From JBOGZD01 sp050697155 (GTDB lineage: Bacteria; Actinomycetota; Thermoleophilia; Solirubrobacterales; 70-9), in NCBI GenBank assembly GCA_050697155.1, contig JBOGZD010000039.1, positions 1 to 22,658 of the forward strand: a DNA stretch of 22,658 nt, read 5' to 3'. This document shows positions 6,750 to 14,252 of this stretch, in pieces. Positions within the stretch are counted from its first letter, which is position 1. Every line of letters begins with the position of its first letter. Under the pieces are notes generated by a model, which was not told where the DNA came from, ran no database searches, and saw only the letters and a program-made list of their open reading frames with translations. Both the position numbers and the translations under genes were made by a program.

Positions 6750-7661
6750 ATGCGGGTGGCCGTGGTCGACATGGGAACGAACTCGACCCGGCTGCTGGTC
6801 GCCGAGGTCGAGAACGGCGGGGTGCGCGAGCTCGAGCGGCGCTCGACCGTCACCCGGCTCGGGCGCGGGGTCGACACCTCGCGCCAGCTCGCCGCCGACG
6901 CGATCGACGATGTCTGCGCCGCGCTCGCCGACTACATCGCCCTCTACGAGGAGCTCGACGCCGAGCGCGTGGTCACGATCGCGACCAGCGCGGTGCGCGA
7001 CGCCGAGAACTCCGAGGCCTTCCTCGCCGAGCTGCGCGAGCGGTTCGCGCTCGACGCCCGGATCCTCGACGGCGCCGAGGAGGCGCGGCTCACCTACCTC
7101 GGGGCCTGCGCCGAGCGCCCCGGCGACCAGAAGGTGCTGGTGGTCGACATCGGCGGCGGCTCCACCGAGCTGGTGATCGGCGACGGGCCCGAGGTCGGCT
7201 TCTACGCCTCGCTTCAGGCGGGCACCGTGCGCCACACCGAGCGCCACATCGGCCACGACCCACCGGAGGCGGTCGAGCTGGAGGAGCTCGCCGCCGACGT
7301 CCACCGGCTGATCGACGAGTCGCTGGCCGGCGCGGCGCTGGCCCAGGCGCGCCGGGGCGTCGGCGTCGCCGGCACCCCCACCTCGCTCGCCGCGATCGAC
7401 CAGCGGCTCGATCCGTACGACCCCGAGCGCGTCCACGGTTACCGCCTGGGGCTCGAGTCGATCCAGCGGATGCTCTCCGAGCTCGCCGCCAAGCCGCTCG
7501 CCGAGCGGCTGCGGGTGACCGGACTGCACCCGGGGCGCGCGCCGACGATCGTCGCCGGGGTGGTGATCCTGGTCCAGGTGATGCGCGCGTTCGGGCTCAG
7601 CGAGATCGAGGTTTCAGAGCACGACATCCTCTGGGGCGCGGCGCTCGACGCCGCCGGCTGA
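6750..7661 (+). CDS. Ppx/GppA-family exopolyphosphatase or guanosine pentaphosphatase
   Basis: This protein has 303 residues with the ASKHA-fold signatures of the family: the phosphate-1 motif VAVVDMGTNSTRLLV near the N-terminus, TSAVRDAEN (about 87-95), EEARLTYLG (about 111-119), and the second phosphate-binding loop VVDIGGGSTELVIG (about 131-144). GVAGTPTSLA and the HDILWGAALDAA ending are also family hallmarks. It is the short, two-domain actinobacterial form, without the C-terminal HD domain of E. coli Ppx. It would release phosphate from polyphosphate and/or convert pppGpp to ppGpp in the cytoplasm; sequence cannot separate the two. It stands alone behind a hairpin that separates it from the secreted peptidase and is convergent with the glycoside hydrolase gene. 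Confidence 0.92.
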   Translation: MRVAVVDMGTNSTRLLVAEVENGGVRELERRSTVTRLGRGVDTSRQLAADAIDDVCAALADYIALYEELDAERVVTIATSAVRDAENSEAFLAELRERFALDARILDGAEEARLTYLGACAERPGDQKVLVVDIGGGSTELVIGDGPEVGFYASLQAGTVRHTERHIGHDPPEAVELEELAADVHRLIDESLAGAALAQARRGVGVAGTPTSLAAIDQRLDPYDPERVHGYRLGLESIQRMLSELAAKPLAERLRVTGLHPGRAPTIVAGVVILVQVMRAFGLSEIEVSEHDILWGAALDAAG

Positions 7662-7708
7662 GGCCACACCCCGGCGCCCCGCAGCCCGGCCCCCGGCCAC
7701 CTATCGGC

Positions 7709-9046
7709 TCAGCAGCCGACCCCGCGGATCACGTTCATCGCGCAGTAGGCGGGCTTCAGGTTCAGGTTCGCGCCGACCACCCCGAAGCCCGCCTCGCGGC
7801 CCGCGAGCCCCGGCTCCTCCTGGAAGCGGTGGACCACGGTCAGGGGCATCCCCTCCACCCGGCGGAACATCGTGTAGAGCTCGGCGAGCGCCTGGCCTTG
7901 GTGCGGGGCGCTGAACGCGTGCTGGCCGGCGGTCGAGGCCCCGAACTCGGTCGCCCACATCGGCGTCGCTCCGTCGCCGTGCCGGTTCATCGCGTTGTCG
8001 ATCTTGCCGAGGTAGACGCGCACGTCGCCGAGGTAGTCCGCGCCCGGTCCCACGCCCGGATACGGATGCACGCCGATCGCGTCGGCCTTCTGCGCCGCCC
8101 CCCGCTCGTAGAGCTCAAGCAGGAAGTTGCGAAAGCCGATCGCCTCCTGGTCGGAGTCGGCGTGTGGGGAGAGCCCGCCACTGACCACCGGCATCCCCGG
8201 GGCCGCGGCGTGGATCGCGTCGGCGACCCGCTTCAGCATCTCGGCGTAGAGGTCGGGCTGCGGCCAGCGGCCCCAGAAGGTCGGGTAGTTGGGCTCGTTC
8301 CAGACCTCGATCCCGACCGCGAGCGGGTAGCGCTTGGCCGCGGCGGCGGCGAAGTCGGCCAGCTCGCCGTAGTGCGCCGGCTGGGGTCGGATCTGATTGC
8401 AGGCGCCCGGGTCGGGCTGGGCCCAGCAGGGCGCGTCGATCAGCACCCACAGCGGTCGGATCCCGCGCGAGACGATCGACTCGTAGAGGTTGTCGACGTG
8501 GAACCAGTTGTAGGAGCCGCGGTGCTGCTCGACGCTCACCCACGGAAGCGTCGTCCGCGCGATCGCCGGCTCGGCCTCGGCCATCAGGTCGAGCGCGTTC
8601 GAGCTTCGCCGCGCCCAGTCGTCGTTGTAGCCGAAGGTCGGATGCGGGCCCGGTGCGGGCAGCAGCGGGATCATCGGCTGGAGCTGGTTCTCGCAGCGGT
8701 CGACCCGCCAGCGGTTGCGCTTGCGCTTCCACCGGGCCTTGCCCTTGCAGTGGTAGGGCACCTCGCCCGGCCACAGGCCCTCGGCCCGCCACTCGCAGAC
8801 CCATTTGGAGAAGTTGAGCTTGACCTTCCTCCCGCGCTTCTTGCGCTGCGGTCCGCAGCGGCTGATCCGCTTGACGGTGACCGCGTTTCGCTTCTCGATC
8901 ACCGACTTCGCCTTCTTCGCCAGCTTCGCGCGGTTGACTCCGTGCTCGGTGCGCGCCGCCGAGGCAGCCGCCGGAAGCGACGCCGCAAGCAGCGCCGCCG
9001 CAAGTGCTGCGACGAGCACGATCGGTGTCGGGCGACCCCGCCTCAT
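7709..9046 (-). CDS. secreted clan-A glycoside hydrolase with a basic Cys-containing N-terminal segment
   Basis: This protein has 445 residues from ATG 9046. A signal peptide is evident (MRRGRPTPIVLVAALAAALL, cleavage near ASA-AR). Residues about 34-120 form a Lys/Arg-rich segment with four cysteines (C64, C84, C100, C118) before the catalytic barrel. The (beta/alpha)8 clan-A features are clear: acid/base Glu in EVWNEPN (E251), GVHPYPG (about 325-331), and nucleophile Glu in MWATEFGAS (E367). This pattern matches GH5/GH39/GH-A cellulase-like proteins; the exact GH family and sugar are unresolved. It acts outside the cell, probably on beta-glycosidic polysaccharide. A TTG-started longer form from 9127 would bury the signal peptide, so ATG 9046 is preferred. 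It is divergent from the molybdoenzyme gene across 113 bp. Confidence 0.88.
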   Translation of the reverse strand: MRRGRPTPIVLVAALAAALLAASLPAAASAARTEHGVNRAKLAKKAKSVIEKRNAVTVKRISRCGPQRKKRGRKVKLNFSKWVCEWRAEGLWPGEVPYHCKGKARWKRKRNRWRVDRCENQLQPMIPLLPAPGPHPTFGYNDDWARRSSNALDLMAEAEPAIARTTLPWVSVEQHRGSYNWFHVDNLYESIVSRGIRPLWVLIDAPCWAQPDPGACNQIRPQPAHYGELADFAAAAAKRYPLAVGIEVWNEPNYPTFWGRWPQPDLYAEMLKRVADAIHAAAPGMPVVSGGLSPHADSDQEAIGFRNFLLELYERGAAQKADAIGVHPYPGVGPGADYLGDVRVYLGKIDNAMNRHGDGATPMWATEFGASTAGQHAFSAPHQGQALAELYTMFRRVEGMPLTVVHRFQEEPGLAGREAGFGVVGANLNLKPAYCAMNVIRGVGC

Positions 9047-9090
9047 CCCCTTGTTGATCGGCGCCCTTCTCGCATGGCTTGAGAGAGGCT

Positions 9091-9112
9091 GGATACTCGA
9101 AAGCAGGTATCC
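9091..9112. promoter_or_regulatory. short inverted repeat between divergent genes
   Basis: GGATAC (9091-9096) and GTATCC (9107-9112) are exact complements around 10 nt, in the 113-bp gap between the glycoside hydrolase and the molybdopterin oxidoreductase. The length would suit a dimeric DNA-binding regulator. Short palindromes arise by chance, so support is weak. Confidence 0.25.
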
Positions 9113-9159
9113 GATGGTGTCACACAATCTCGAGTCGGCCCTCTGTAGGCTGCCTCGAG

Positions 9160-11436
9160 GTGGCCACCGAGACGGTCCACTACCGCACCTGCCCCTTCTG
9201 TGAGGCGACCTGCGGCCTCGAGGTCACGGTGCGCGGCGACGAGGTCGTCTCGGTCCGCGGGGATGACGCGGACGTCTTCAGCCACGGGTTCCTGTGCCCG
9301 AAGTCACAGGGGCTGAAGCTGCTCAACGAGGACCCCGACCGGCTGACCCGGCCGCTCGTCCGTCGCGACGGCGAGCTGGTCGAGGCGAGCTGGGACGAGG
9401 CCTTCGCAGAGGTCGACCGCCGGCTGACGCCGCTGCTCGCCGAGCACGGCCGCGACGCGGTCGCCGTCTACCTCGGCAACCCCAGCGCCCACAGCCTCGG
9501 CCCGATGATCTACGGCCAGGCGCTGCTGAAGGCCCTGGGGACGAAGAACATCTACTCGGCCTCGACCGTCGACCAGATGCCGAAGCAGGTCGCGGCCGGG
9601 CTGATGTTCGGCGCCGGGCTCAGCGTCCCGGTGCCCGACGTCGACCGCACCGAGCACCTGCTGATCCTCGGCGCCAACCCGCTCGTCTCCAACGGATCGC
9701 TGCTGACCGCGCCCGACATGCGCGGGCGGATCCGCGCGATCCGCGAGCGCGGCGGCAAGGTGGTGGTGATCGACCCGCGGCGCACCCGCACCGCCAGAGA
9801 AGCCTCCGAGCACCACTTCGTCCGCCCCGGCACCGACGCCCACCTGCTGTTCGCGATCGCCAACGTGCTGCTCGCCGACGGGCTCGCCGACCCGGGCGCG
9901 CTCGCCGAGCACGCCAACGGCGCCGACGAGGTCGCGGCGCTCGCCGAGCCGTTCACGCCCGAGGCCGTCGCGCCGCTGTGCGGGATCGAGGCACCCGAGA
10001 TCCGCCGGATGGCCGCCGAGCTCGCGGCCGCCGAGCGGTCCGCGGTCTACGCGCGGATCGGGACCACCACCCAGCGCTTCGGCACCCTGGCGAGCTGGCT
10101 CGTCGACATCGTCAACTACCTGACCGGCAACCTCGATCGCGAGGGCGGCGCGATGTTCCCGCTCGCCGCGGTCGCGCAGCGAAACGCGGCCGGCCGCGGC
10201 CCGCACGGCAAGGGCGTGCGGGTCGGGCGCTGGACCAGCCGGGTGAGCGGCCGCCCGGAGGTCTTCGGCGAGCTCCCGGTCGCCTGCCTGGTCGAGGAGA
10301 TCGCGACCCCGGGCGAGGGCCAGGTCCGGGCCCTGGTCACGCTCGCCGGAAACCCGCTGGTCTCGACGCCGGACGCGGCGGGGCTGGCCGCGGCGGTCGA
10401 GGGCCTGGAGTTCCAGCTCGCGATCGACATCTACGTCAACGAGACCACCCGCCACGCCGACGTCATCCTCCCCGCCCCCGAGCCGATGGCGAAGGCCCAC
10501 TACGACTTCGCGCTCTACCAGCTCGCGGTGCGCAGCATCGCCAACTACTCGCCGCCGGTGCTCGCCCGGGCCGACGGGCAGCCCGACGAGTGGGAGATCC
10601 TGCTGCGCCTGGCCGCGATCGCCGCCGGCCAGGGCCCCGACGCCGACCTCGAGGCCTGGGACCGGCTGGTGGTCTCCACCCTCGCCCAGCGCGAGGCGAA
10701 GCTGCCCGGCTCGGCGGTCGAGGGCCGCGACCCCGAGGAGCTGGTCGACGCGCTCGACGGGCACCGCGGGCCCGAGCGCGTGCTCGACTTCATGCTCCGC
10801 GTCGGGCCGTTCGGCGAGGGCTTCGGCGCCAACCCCGACGGGCTCACCTTCGACAAGGTCGAGGCGGCCCCGCACGGGATCGACCTCGGCCCGATGCGCT
10901 CGCGGCTCCCCGACGTGCTGCGGACCCCATCGGGCAAGATCGAGCTCGCCCCGCCCGAGATCGTCGCCGACGTCGGCCGTCTGCGCTCGGAGCTCGAGGC
11001 GGGTGCGAACGGCGCCGGCGCCTCGGGGTCCGGCAACGGCATCGCGGCGAACGGGATGGTCCTGATCGGCCGCCGCCAGCTTCGCTCGAACAACTCCTGG
11101 ATGCACAACCTGCCGCCGCTGGTCAAGGGCAAGGACCGCTGCACCCTGCTGGTCAACCCCGCCGACGCCGAGCGGCTCGGCCTTGCGGACGGCTCCGCCG
11201 CCCGCGTGAGCTCAGCCGCCGGCGAGCTCACCGCCCCGGTCGAGGTCACCGACGAGATCATGCCCGGCGTTGTCTCGATCCCCCACGGCTGGGGCCACGA
11301 CGTCCCGGGGATGCGGATGCAGGTCGCGACCGAGCACGCCGGCGTCAACTCGAACCTGCTCTCCCCGCCCGAGGTCGACCAGCCCTCCGGCAACGCGGTC
11401 CTGAACGGAATCCCGGTCGAGATCGCCCCGGCGTAG
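9160..11436 (+). CDS. molybdopterin-dependent oxidoreductase (DMSO reductase family)
   Basis: This protein has 758 residues from GTG 9160; the [4Fe-4S] motif begins eleven residues later, so upstream starts are unlikely. Ligands are C11, C14, C18 and C46 (CPFCEATC ... FLCPKS), followed by the conserved Lys of the family. The Mo-bisMGD domains follow (LLILGANPL, KVVVIDPRRT, LVTLAGNPLVS, ADVILPAPEPM), with a C-terminal dinucleotide-binding domain (SNNSWMHNLPPL, ADGSAARVSS, GWGH...N.L). Length and layout fit formate dehydrogenase/nitrate reductase-like catalytic subunits. In the Mo-ligand region, SASTVDQMPKQVAAG, I find no Cys or Sec at the expected place. There is no Tat signal, so it is probably cytoplasmic. 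No iron-sulfur, membrane or chaperone partner is encoded nearby; electron partner and substrate are unknown. Confidence 0.9.
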   Translation: MATETVHYRTCPFCEATCGLEVTVRGDEVVSVRGDDADVFSHGFLCPKSQGLKLLNEDPDRLTRPLVRRDGELVEASWDEAFAEVDRRLTPLLAEHGRDAVAVYLGNPSAHSLGPMIYGQALLKALGTKNIYSASTVDQMPKQVAAGLMFGAGLSVPVPDVDRTEHLLILGANPLVSNGSLLTAPDMRGRIRAIRERGGKVVVIDPRRTRTAREASEHHFVRPGTDAHLLFAIANVLLADGLADPGALAEHANGADEVAALAEPFTPEAVAPLCGIEAPEIRRMAAELAAAERSAVYARIGTTTQRFGTLASWLVDIVNYLTGNLDREGGAMFPLAAVAQRNAAGRGPHGKGVRVGRWTSRVSGRPEVFGELPVACLVEEIATPGEGQVRALVTLAGNPLVSTPDAAGLAAAVEGLEFQLAIDIYVNETTRHADVILPAPEPMAKAHYDFALYQLAVRSIANYSPPVLARADGQPDEWEILLRLAAIAAGQGPDADLEAWDRLVVSTLAQREAKLPGSAVEGRDPEELVDALDGHRGPERVLDFMLRVGPFGEGFGANPDGLTFDKVEAAPHGIDLGPMRSRLPDVLRTPSGKIELAPPEIVADVGRLRSELEAGANGAGASGSGNGIAANGMVLIGRRQLRSNNSWMHNLPPLVKGKDRCTLLVNPADAERLGLADGSAARVSSAAGELTAPVEVTDEIMPGVVSIPHGWGHDVPGMRMQVATEHAGVNSNLLSPPEVDQPSGNAVLNGIPVEIAPA

Positions 11437-11451
11437 CCGGTCAGCCGACGG

Positions 11452-11490
11452 TTGGGAGATCTTGGTCGCATAGCGACCACTATCTCCCAA
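11452..11490. repeat. 39-bp palindromic element, copy B
   Basis: Left arm TTGGGAGATCTTGGTCG and right arm CGACCACTATCTCCCAA flank a 5-nt centre. Outer 9 bp and inner 5 bp pair exactly, with a short internal mismatch, and one further G-C pair extends the stem outward. It starts 15 bp after the molybdoenzyme stop, and the DUF559 stop codon (11480-11482) lies inside it. Between convergent genes it could act as a bidirectional terminator. It matches copy C at 35 of 39 positions. Its minus-strand loop also contains ATG, but no gene starts there. Confidence 0.88.
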
Positions 11491-12415
11491 CGGTGGCCGA
11501 AAGCGCGCGGCGCACGCGGTTTGCGACCTGTGCCGGGCGGCCTACGAGGTCGTCCCAGGTAACTCGCAGGATGGTGTAGCCGCGTAGCTGGACGTCGTTG
11601 GAGCGGTCGCGGTCGGCCTGGTAGGCGAGCGGGTCGGAGTGATAGCGGCGGCTGTCGACCTCGACCGCAAGCCTCTGCTCGCGCCAAAGGAAGTCGATCT
11701 CGTAGCCGTCAAGGTCCTGGTTCACCTCGGGCTCGGGCAGGCCCGCCTTCCTCACCAGCGCGAGCATCCTGCGCTCGGCGCGTGAGCGCGTGAACTTTGG
11801 TCCGCCGTCGAGGTCGAAGATGCGACGCAGCGCCGGCACCCCGGGACGCCCGGCGGACCGCTCCACGTACTCGCGCAGCGCAGCCTCCGTCACGAGCCTC
11901 TCCCTCAGTGCCTGCGCGACGACACGCTCCAGCCGGGCGGAGCCGTTGGTCGCGGCGACATCCAGGATCGTGCGAAGCGGGCTGGTGACCGCGATCCCGT
12001 GCAGCGTGGTTACCTCGGCGGCTCCAAGCTCGATCACCCGGTGAACGCGGATGCCCGGTCGCGAACGGCGGTCACCGCCCGCCACCGTCACGGTGACCGC
12101 AGTGGGCTTGGCTGGGTAGGGCAACAGGGGCCAGAGCGCTGCGGCGCTTTCGTGGCTTACCGCCGCACCGGGGCCGCAGGCAAGCACAGCCGCCATCTCC
12201 CGGGTGCCCCGGCGGATCGCTCGGTGGCCGACCACGTAGACACCCGGGTGCATCCGGTGCAGTCGTCCGAGCTGGAGCCGTCGGCTGATCGACTCGGAAC
12301 TCAAGCCTTGAGCGAGGAGCTGCGATCGGGCAACGACGCCATGCTGCCGCCTGGCGATCTCCGAGATCAGGCGGTCCGGCCCTGAGCCCGGCCCGTTGGG
12401 AGATCTTGGTCGCAT
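11480..12415 (-). CDS. AbiEi-like HTH plus DUF559 endonuclease-like protein, bracketed by palindromes
   Basis: This protein has 311 residues from ATG 12415. Residues about 15-60 (RLISEIARRQHGVVARSQLL...LHRMHPGVYVVG) match the N-terminal winged-helix domain of AbiEi-type antitoxins. The C-terminal 100 residues match DUF559, a Vsr-like PD-(D/E)xK nuclease fold: acidic residues in YEIDFLW and LAVEVDSRRYHS, then DRDRSNDVQLRGYTILRVTW. All expected acidic and His positions are present, so it may be an active nuclease. The start codon and MRPRSPN come from repeat copy C, and the closing VGR-stop comes from copy B. No ATG or GTG lies between the repeat and the HTH domain, so the repeat start is hard to avoid. 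Such genes are usually multicopy in actinobacteria; function is unproven. Confidence 0.85.
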   Translation of the reverse strand: MRPRSPNGPGSGPDRLISEIARRQHGVVARSQLLAQGLSSESISRRLQLGRLHRMHPGVYVVGHRAIRRGTREMAAVLACGPGAAVSHESAAALWPLLPYPAKPTAVTVTVAGGDRRSRPGIRVHRVIELGAAEVTTLHGIAVTSPLRTILDVAATNGSARLERVVAQALRERLVTEAALREYVERSAGRPGVPALRRIFDLDGGPKFTRSRAERRMLALVRKAGLPEPEVNQDLDGYEIDFLWREQRLAVEVDSRRYHSDPLAYQADRDRSNDVQLRGYTILRVTWDDLVGRPAQVANRVRRALSATVGR

Positions 12416-12434
12416 ATCGACCAAAATCCCCCAA
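12396..12434. repeat. 39-bp palindromic element, copy C
   Basis: Left arm TTGGGAGATCTTGGTCG and right arm CGACCAAAATCCCCCAA flank a 5-nt centre. In minus-strand RNA all 17 positions pair if two G-U wobbles are allowed; in plus-strand RNA the same two positions are A-C and C-A mismatches, so the sequence favours minus-strand RNA folding. The minus-strand loop is ATATG, whose ATG (12415-12413) is the DUF559 start codon. It sits between the glycolipid-binding-like gene and the DUF559 gene. Confidence 0.88.
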
Positions 12435-12444
12435 GCGCCGCTCG

Positions 12445-12462
12445 CGCCCCCGGGGTGGGGCG
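12445..12462 (-). terminator. GC-rich hairpin after the glycolipid-binding-like gene
   Basis: CGCCCC (12445-12450) and GGGGCG (12457-12462) pair around a 6-nt loop, starting 2 bases after the stop codon at 12465. It is short and lacks a T run. It may separate the upstream three-gene unit from the DUF559 gene. Confidence 0.4.
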
Positions 12463-12464
12463 AA

Positions 12465-13091
12465 CTAGTCGCTAATCCGCCGGGCGAGGCCGGGGTAGTG
12501 GCGGACGAGGCCGTCGGCGTCGAGCTCGAGCTCGGCGGTGAAGGTTTCCTCGCCGTCCTCGACGCTCGCGTAGCGCACGGTCGCACCGCCTTCGCCTCTC
12601 CCTACAGGCTCGTAACGCTGGTTCATCGCATGAACGCCGAGGTCGGGCACCGAGATCCAGGCCATCAGGAAGTCGACCCGACCGGGCTCGCGGTGCAGCC
12701 CGTGCCGCAGTACCGGCATCGAGTTGGTCAGCGGCGAGAAGCCGAGGTCGCAGTCGAGGGCGTCCCCCAGGTCCGAGGTGTCGCCGCCCGGCGCCGGCAG
12801 GTCGAGCTCGCCGTCGCCGCCGACGTCGGCGGACCACTCGCCGCCGGGGTCGCGCTCGAGCCGCAGGCGCCGCTCCCAGCCCTCGCCGGCCGCCTCGACG
12901 TGCAGCGAGCGGGTGGCGAACCCGTCGGCGGAGGCGTCGAGGCGGTAGTCGAGCCGGTAGGGCAGCGGGTCGACGGCGAGCTGGGTGCCGGTCGCCCGCA
13001 GCGCTCCGTCTGCGAGCTCGACCCGGGCGGCCTCGGTGCGCCAGCCGCCGGTCCAACCCGGCTCGCCCGCCCAGATCAACATCCGTTCCAT
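12465..13091 (-). CDS. glycolipid-binding-like protein (DUF1089 type)
   Basis: This protein has 208 residues and no signal peptide. The layout W-x-RTEAARVEL-x-DGALRATGTQL, PYRLDYRLD, RSLHVEAAGEGWERRLRLERD and GEWSADVGG matches the putative glycolipid-binding family (formerly DUF1089), a beta-rich open-barrel fold. Later motifs LGFSPLTNSMPVLRHGL and MAWISVPDLGV (about 120-150) are also characteristic. The family name comes from structural similarity; ligand and physiological role are not established. It is 50 bp downstream of the acetyltransferase gene on the same strand, so the two are probably cotranscribed. A short GC hairpin follows its stop. Confidence 0.8.
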   Translation of the reverse strand: MERMLIWAGEPGWTGGWRTEAARVELADGALRATGTQLAVDPLPYRLDYRLDASADGFATRSLHVEAAGEGWERRLRLERDPGGEWSADVGGDGELDLPAPGGDTSDLGDALDCDLGFSPLTNSMPVLRHGLHREPGRVDFLMAWISVPDLGVHAMNQRYEPVGRGEGGATVRYASVEDGEETFTAELELDADGLVRHYPGLARRISD

Positions 13092-13141
13092 GCTCGATCG
13101 GTCGCCGCTCGTGGCCGGCCGTTACACACCGACCGTCGGAA

Positions 13142-13591
13142 TCAACCGCCCAGCTCGAGCTCGTACTCGAGGAACGGCTCCGAGCTGCCGCCGACCCGGT
13201 CGTAGACCGCCTGGGCGCGGCGGTTGTCGGGGGCGGTGAGCCAGGTGAGCACGGGCGCGCCGTGGCGGCGGGCGACGTCGGCGCTCGCCTCGATCAGTGC
13301 GTCGGCGTGGCCGCGGCCGCGGGCCGAGTCGGCGACGAACAGGTCCTCGAGCACGACGATCCGCGCCCCGCGCAGGCTCGACCACTTCCAGCCGCAGGCG
13401 GCGAAGCCGACCACCTCGTCGCTGTCCTCGGCGACGAGCAGGAAGGCGTCCTCGTCGGCAGCGGCTATGACAGCCCGCGCCATCCGCTCGATGCCCTCGT
13501 CGGACGGGTGCGCCTCGTAGAACTCGCAGTAGCTGCGGATCAGCGGCAGCAACGCGGGCAGGTCGGCGTCGGTGGCGGGACGAATCGCCAT
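13142..13591 (-). CDS. GNAT-family N-acetyltransferase
   Basis: This protein has 149 residues, the usual single-domain GNAT length. It opens with the typical IRPATDADLPALLPLI. The acetyl-CoA site is in strand 4 and the following loop, VLEDLFVADSARGRGHADAL (about residues 79-98), with RGRGHA as the pyrophosphate-binding Q/R-x-x-G-x-G/A motif. The C-terminal part LTWLTAPDNRRAQAVYDRVG fits motif B. It transfers an acetyl group from acetyl-CoA to an amine; the substrate is unknown. It lies between a MarR regulator and a glycolipid-binding-like gene on the same strand with short gaps (59 and 50 bp), consistent with one transcript. Confidence 0.9.
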   Translation of the reverse strand: MAIRPATDADLPALLPLIRSYCEFYEAHPSDEGIERMARAVIAAADEDAFLLVAEDSDEVVGFAACGWKWSSLRGARIVVLEDLFVADSARGRGHADALIEASADVARRHGAPVLTWLTAPDNRRAQAVYDRVGGSSEPFLEYELELGG

Positions 13592-13650
13592 CCCGCCGGA
13601 GCCTAACGGCGCCGCCGAATGGCGCTTTGTTGTCGCATGAGTGCTCTCAG

Positions 13651-14238
13651 TTAGGAGTCGGCGAGGGCGCGCTCGAGGATGTCGCGCAGCGCCCGCTGGT
13701 CCTTGGCGGGCAGGCTGGTGATCGCCTCGGGCGGGTCGGCGAGCTTGCTATTGAGCTGCTCGCGAAGGCGCGCCCCGTCGGGGGTGGCGGCGATCAGCTT
13801 CACCCGCCGGTCGTGCTCGGCGACCAGGCGCTGGGCGAGGCCGCGCTCCTCGAGCCGGTCGACGATCCCGGTGATGTTCGAGTTGTCGCAGTGCATGGCG
13901 TCGGCGAGCTCGCCCATCGAGCGCGGCTCGGACAGCATCCGCAGGACGATTGCCTGCGACGGGTGCAGGTCGAACTCGGCCGCGATTGCGGGAAGGCGCG
14001 GCTTGCCCTCGCGGAAGAAGAGCCGGAACATCAGCGCCCAGGCCTCGCCACCGGCGCCGCTTGCGTACTCGGCGATGTCGAGCGACTCGAGCAGCTCGCG
14101 GCGCCGGCGCTCGAGCCGCTCGTGCACCTTTGCGTGGCGCTGCTCGAGCCGTTCGCGCGCGGCGTCGAAGCGCTCCTCGACCTTCGCCGCCGCCGCCGCG
14201 CGCTTGTCCGCCTTGCCTGTTGACGTGGGCACATTCAT
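13651..14238 (-). CDS. MarR-family transcriptional regulator with N-terminal coiled coil
   Basis: This protein has 195 residues, longer than the usual 140-150 because of an Ala/Arg/Glu-rich N-terminal extension (about 1-50, ERFDAARERLEQRHAKVHER) that should form a coiled coil. The winged helix-turn-helix is clear: FDLHPSQAIVLRMLSEPRSM, GELADAMHCDNSNITGIVDR (recognition helix), then the wing VAEHDRRVKLIAATPDG. It is divergent from a DrrA-like ABC exporter operon with a 15-bp palindrome in the shared region, so it most likely represses itself and the exporter until a ligand binds. That is inference from gene order and the operator. The drug or signal is unknown. Confidence 0.92.
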   Translation of the reverse strand: MNVPTSTGKADKRAAAAAKVEERFDAARERLEQRHAKVHERLERRRRELLESLDIAEYASGAGGEAWALMFRLFFREGKPRLPAIAAEFDLHPSQAIVLRMLSEPRSMGELADAMHCDNSNITGIVDRLEERGLAQRLVAEHDRRVKLIAATPDGARLREQLNSKLADPPEAITSLPAKDQRALRDILERALADS

Positions 14239-14252
14239 TTGAGGATGGTGCT

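Noticed and set aside
9294..11579. Very long open frames overlapping the molybdoenzyme gene in other frames (for example 761 codons on + and 600 codons on - at 9304-11106)
   Set aside because: They are products of high-GC third positions, consist of Arg/Ala/Pro/Gly-rich sequence without motifs, and overlap a gene with complete family signatures.
12072..13205. Frames opening with MGDFGRYATKISQ-like peptides (at 12434 -, 11490 -, 12396 +)
   Set aside because: They start at TTG in the arms of the 39-bp palindromes and run through other genes in the wrong frame. The shared peptide is the repeat read in another frame, not a protein family.
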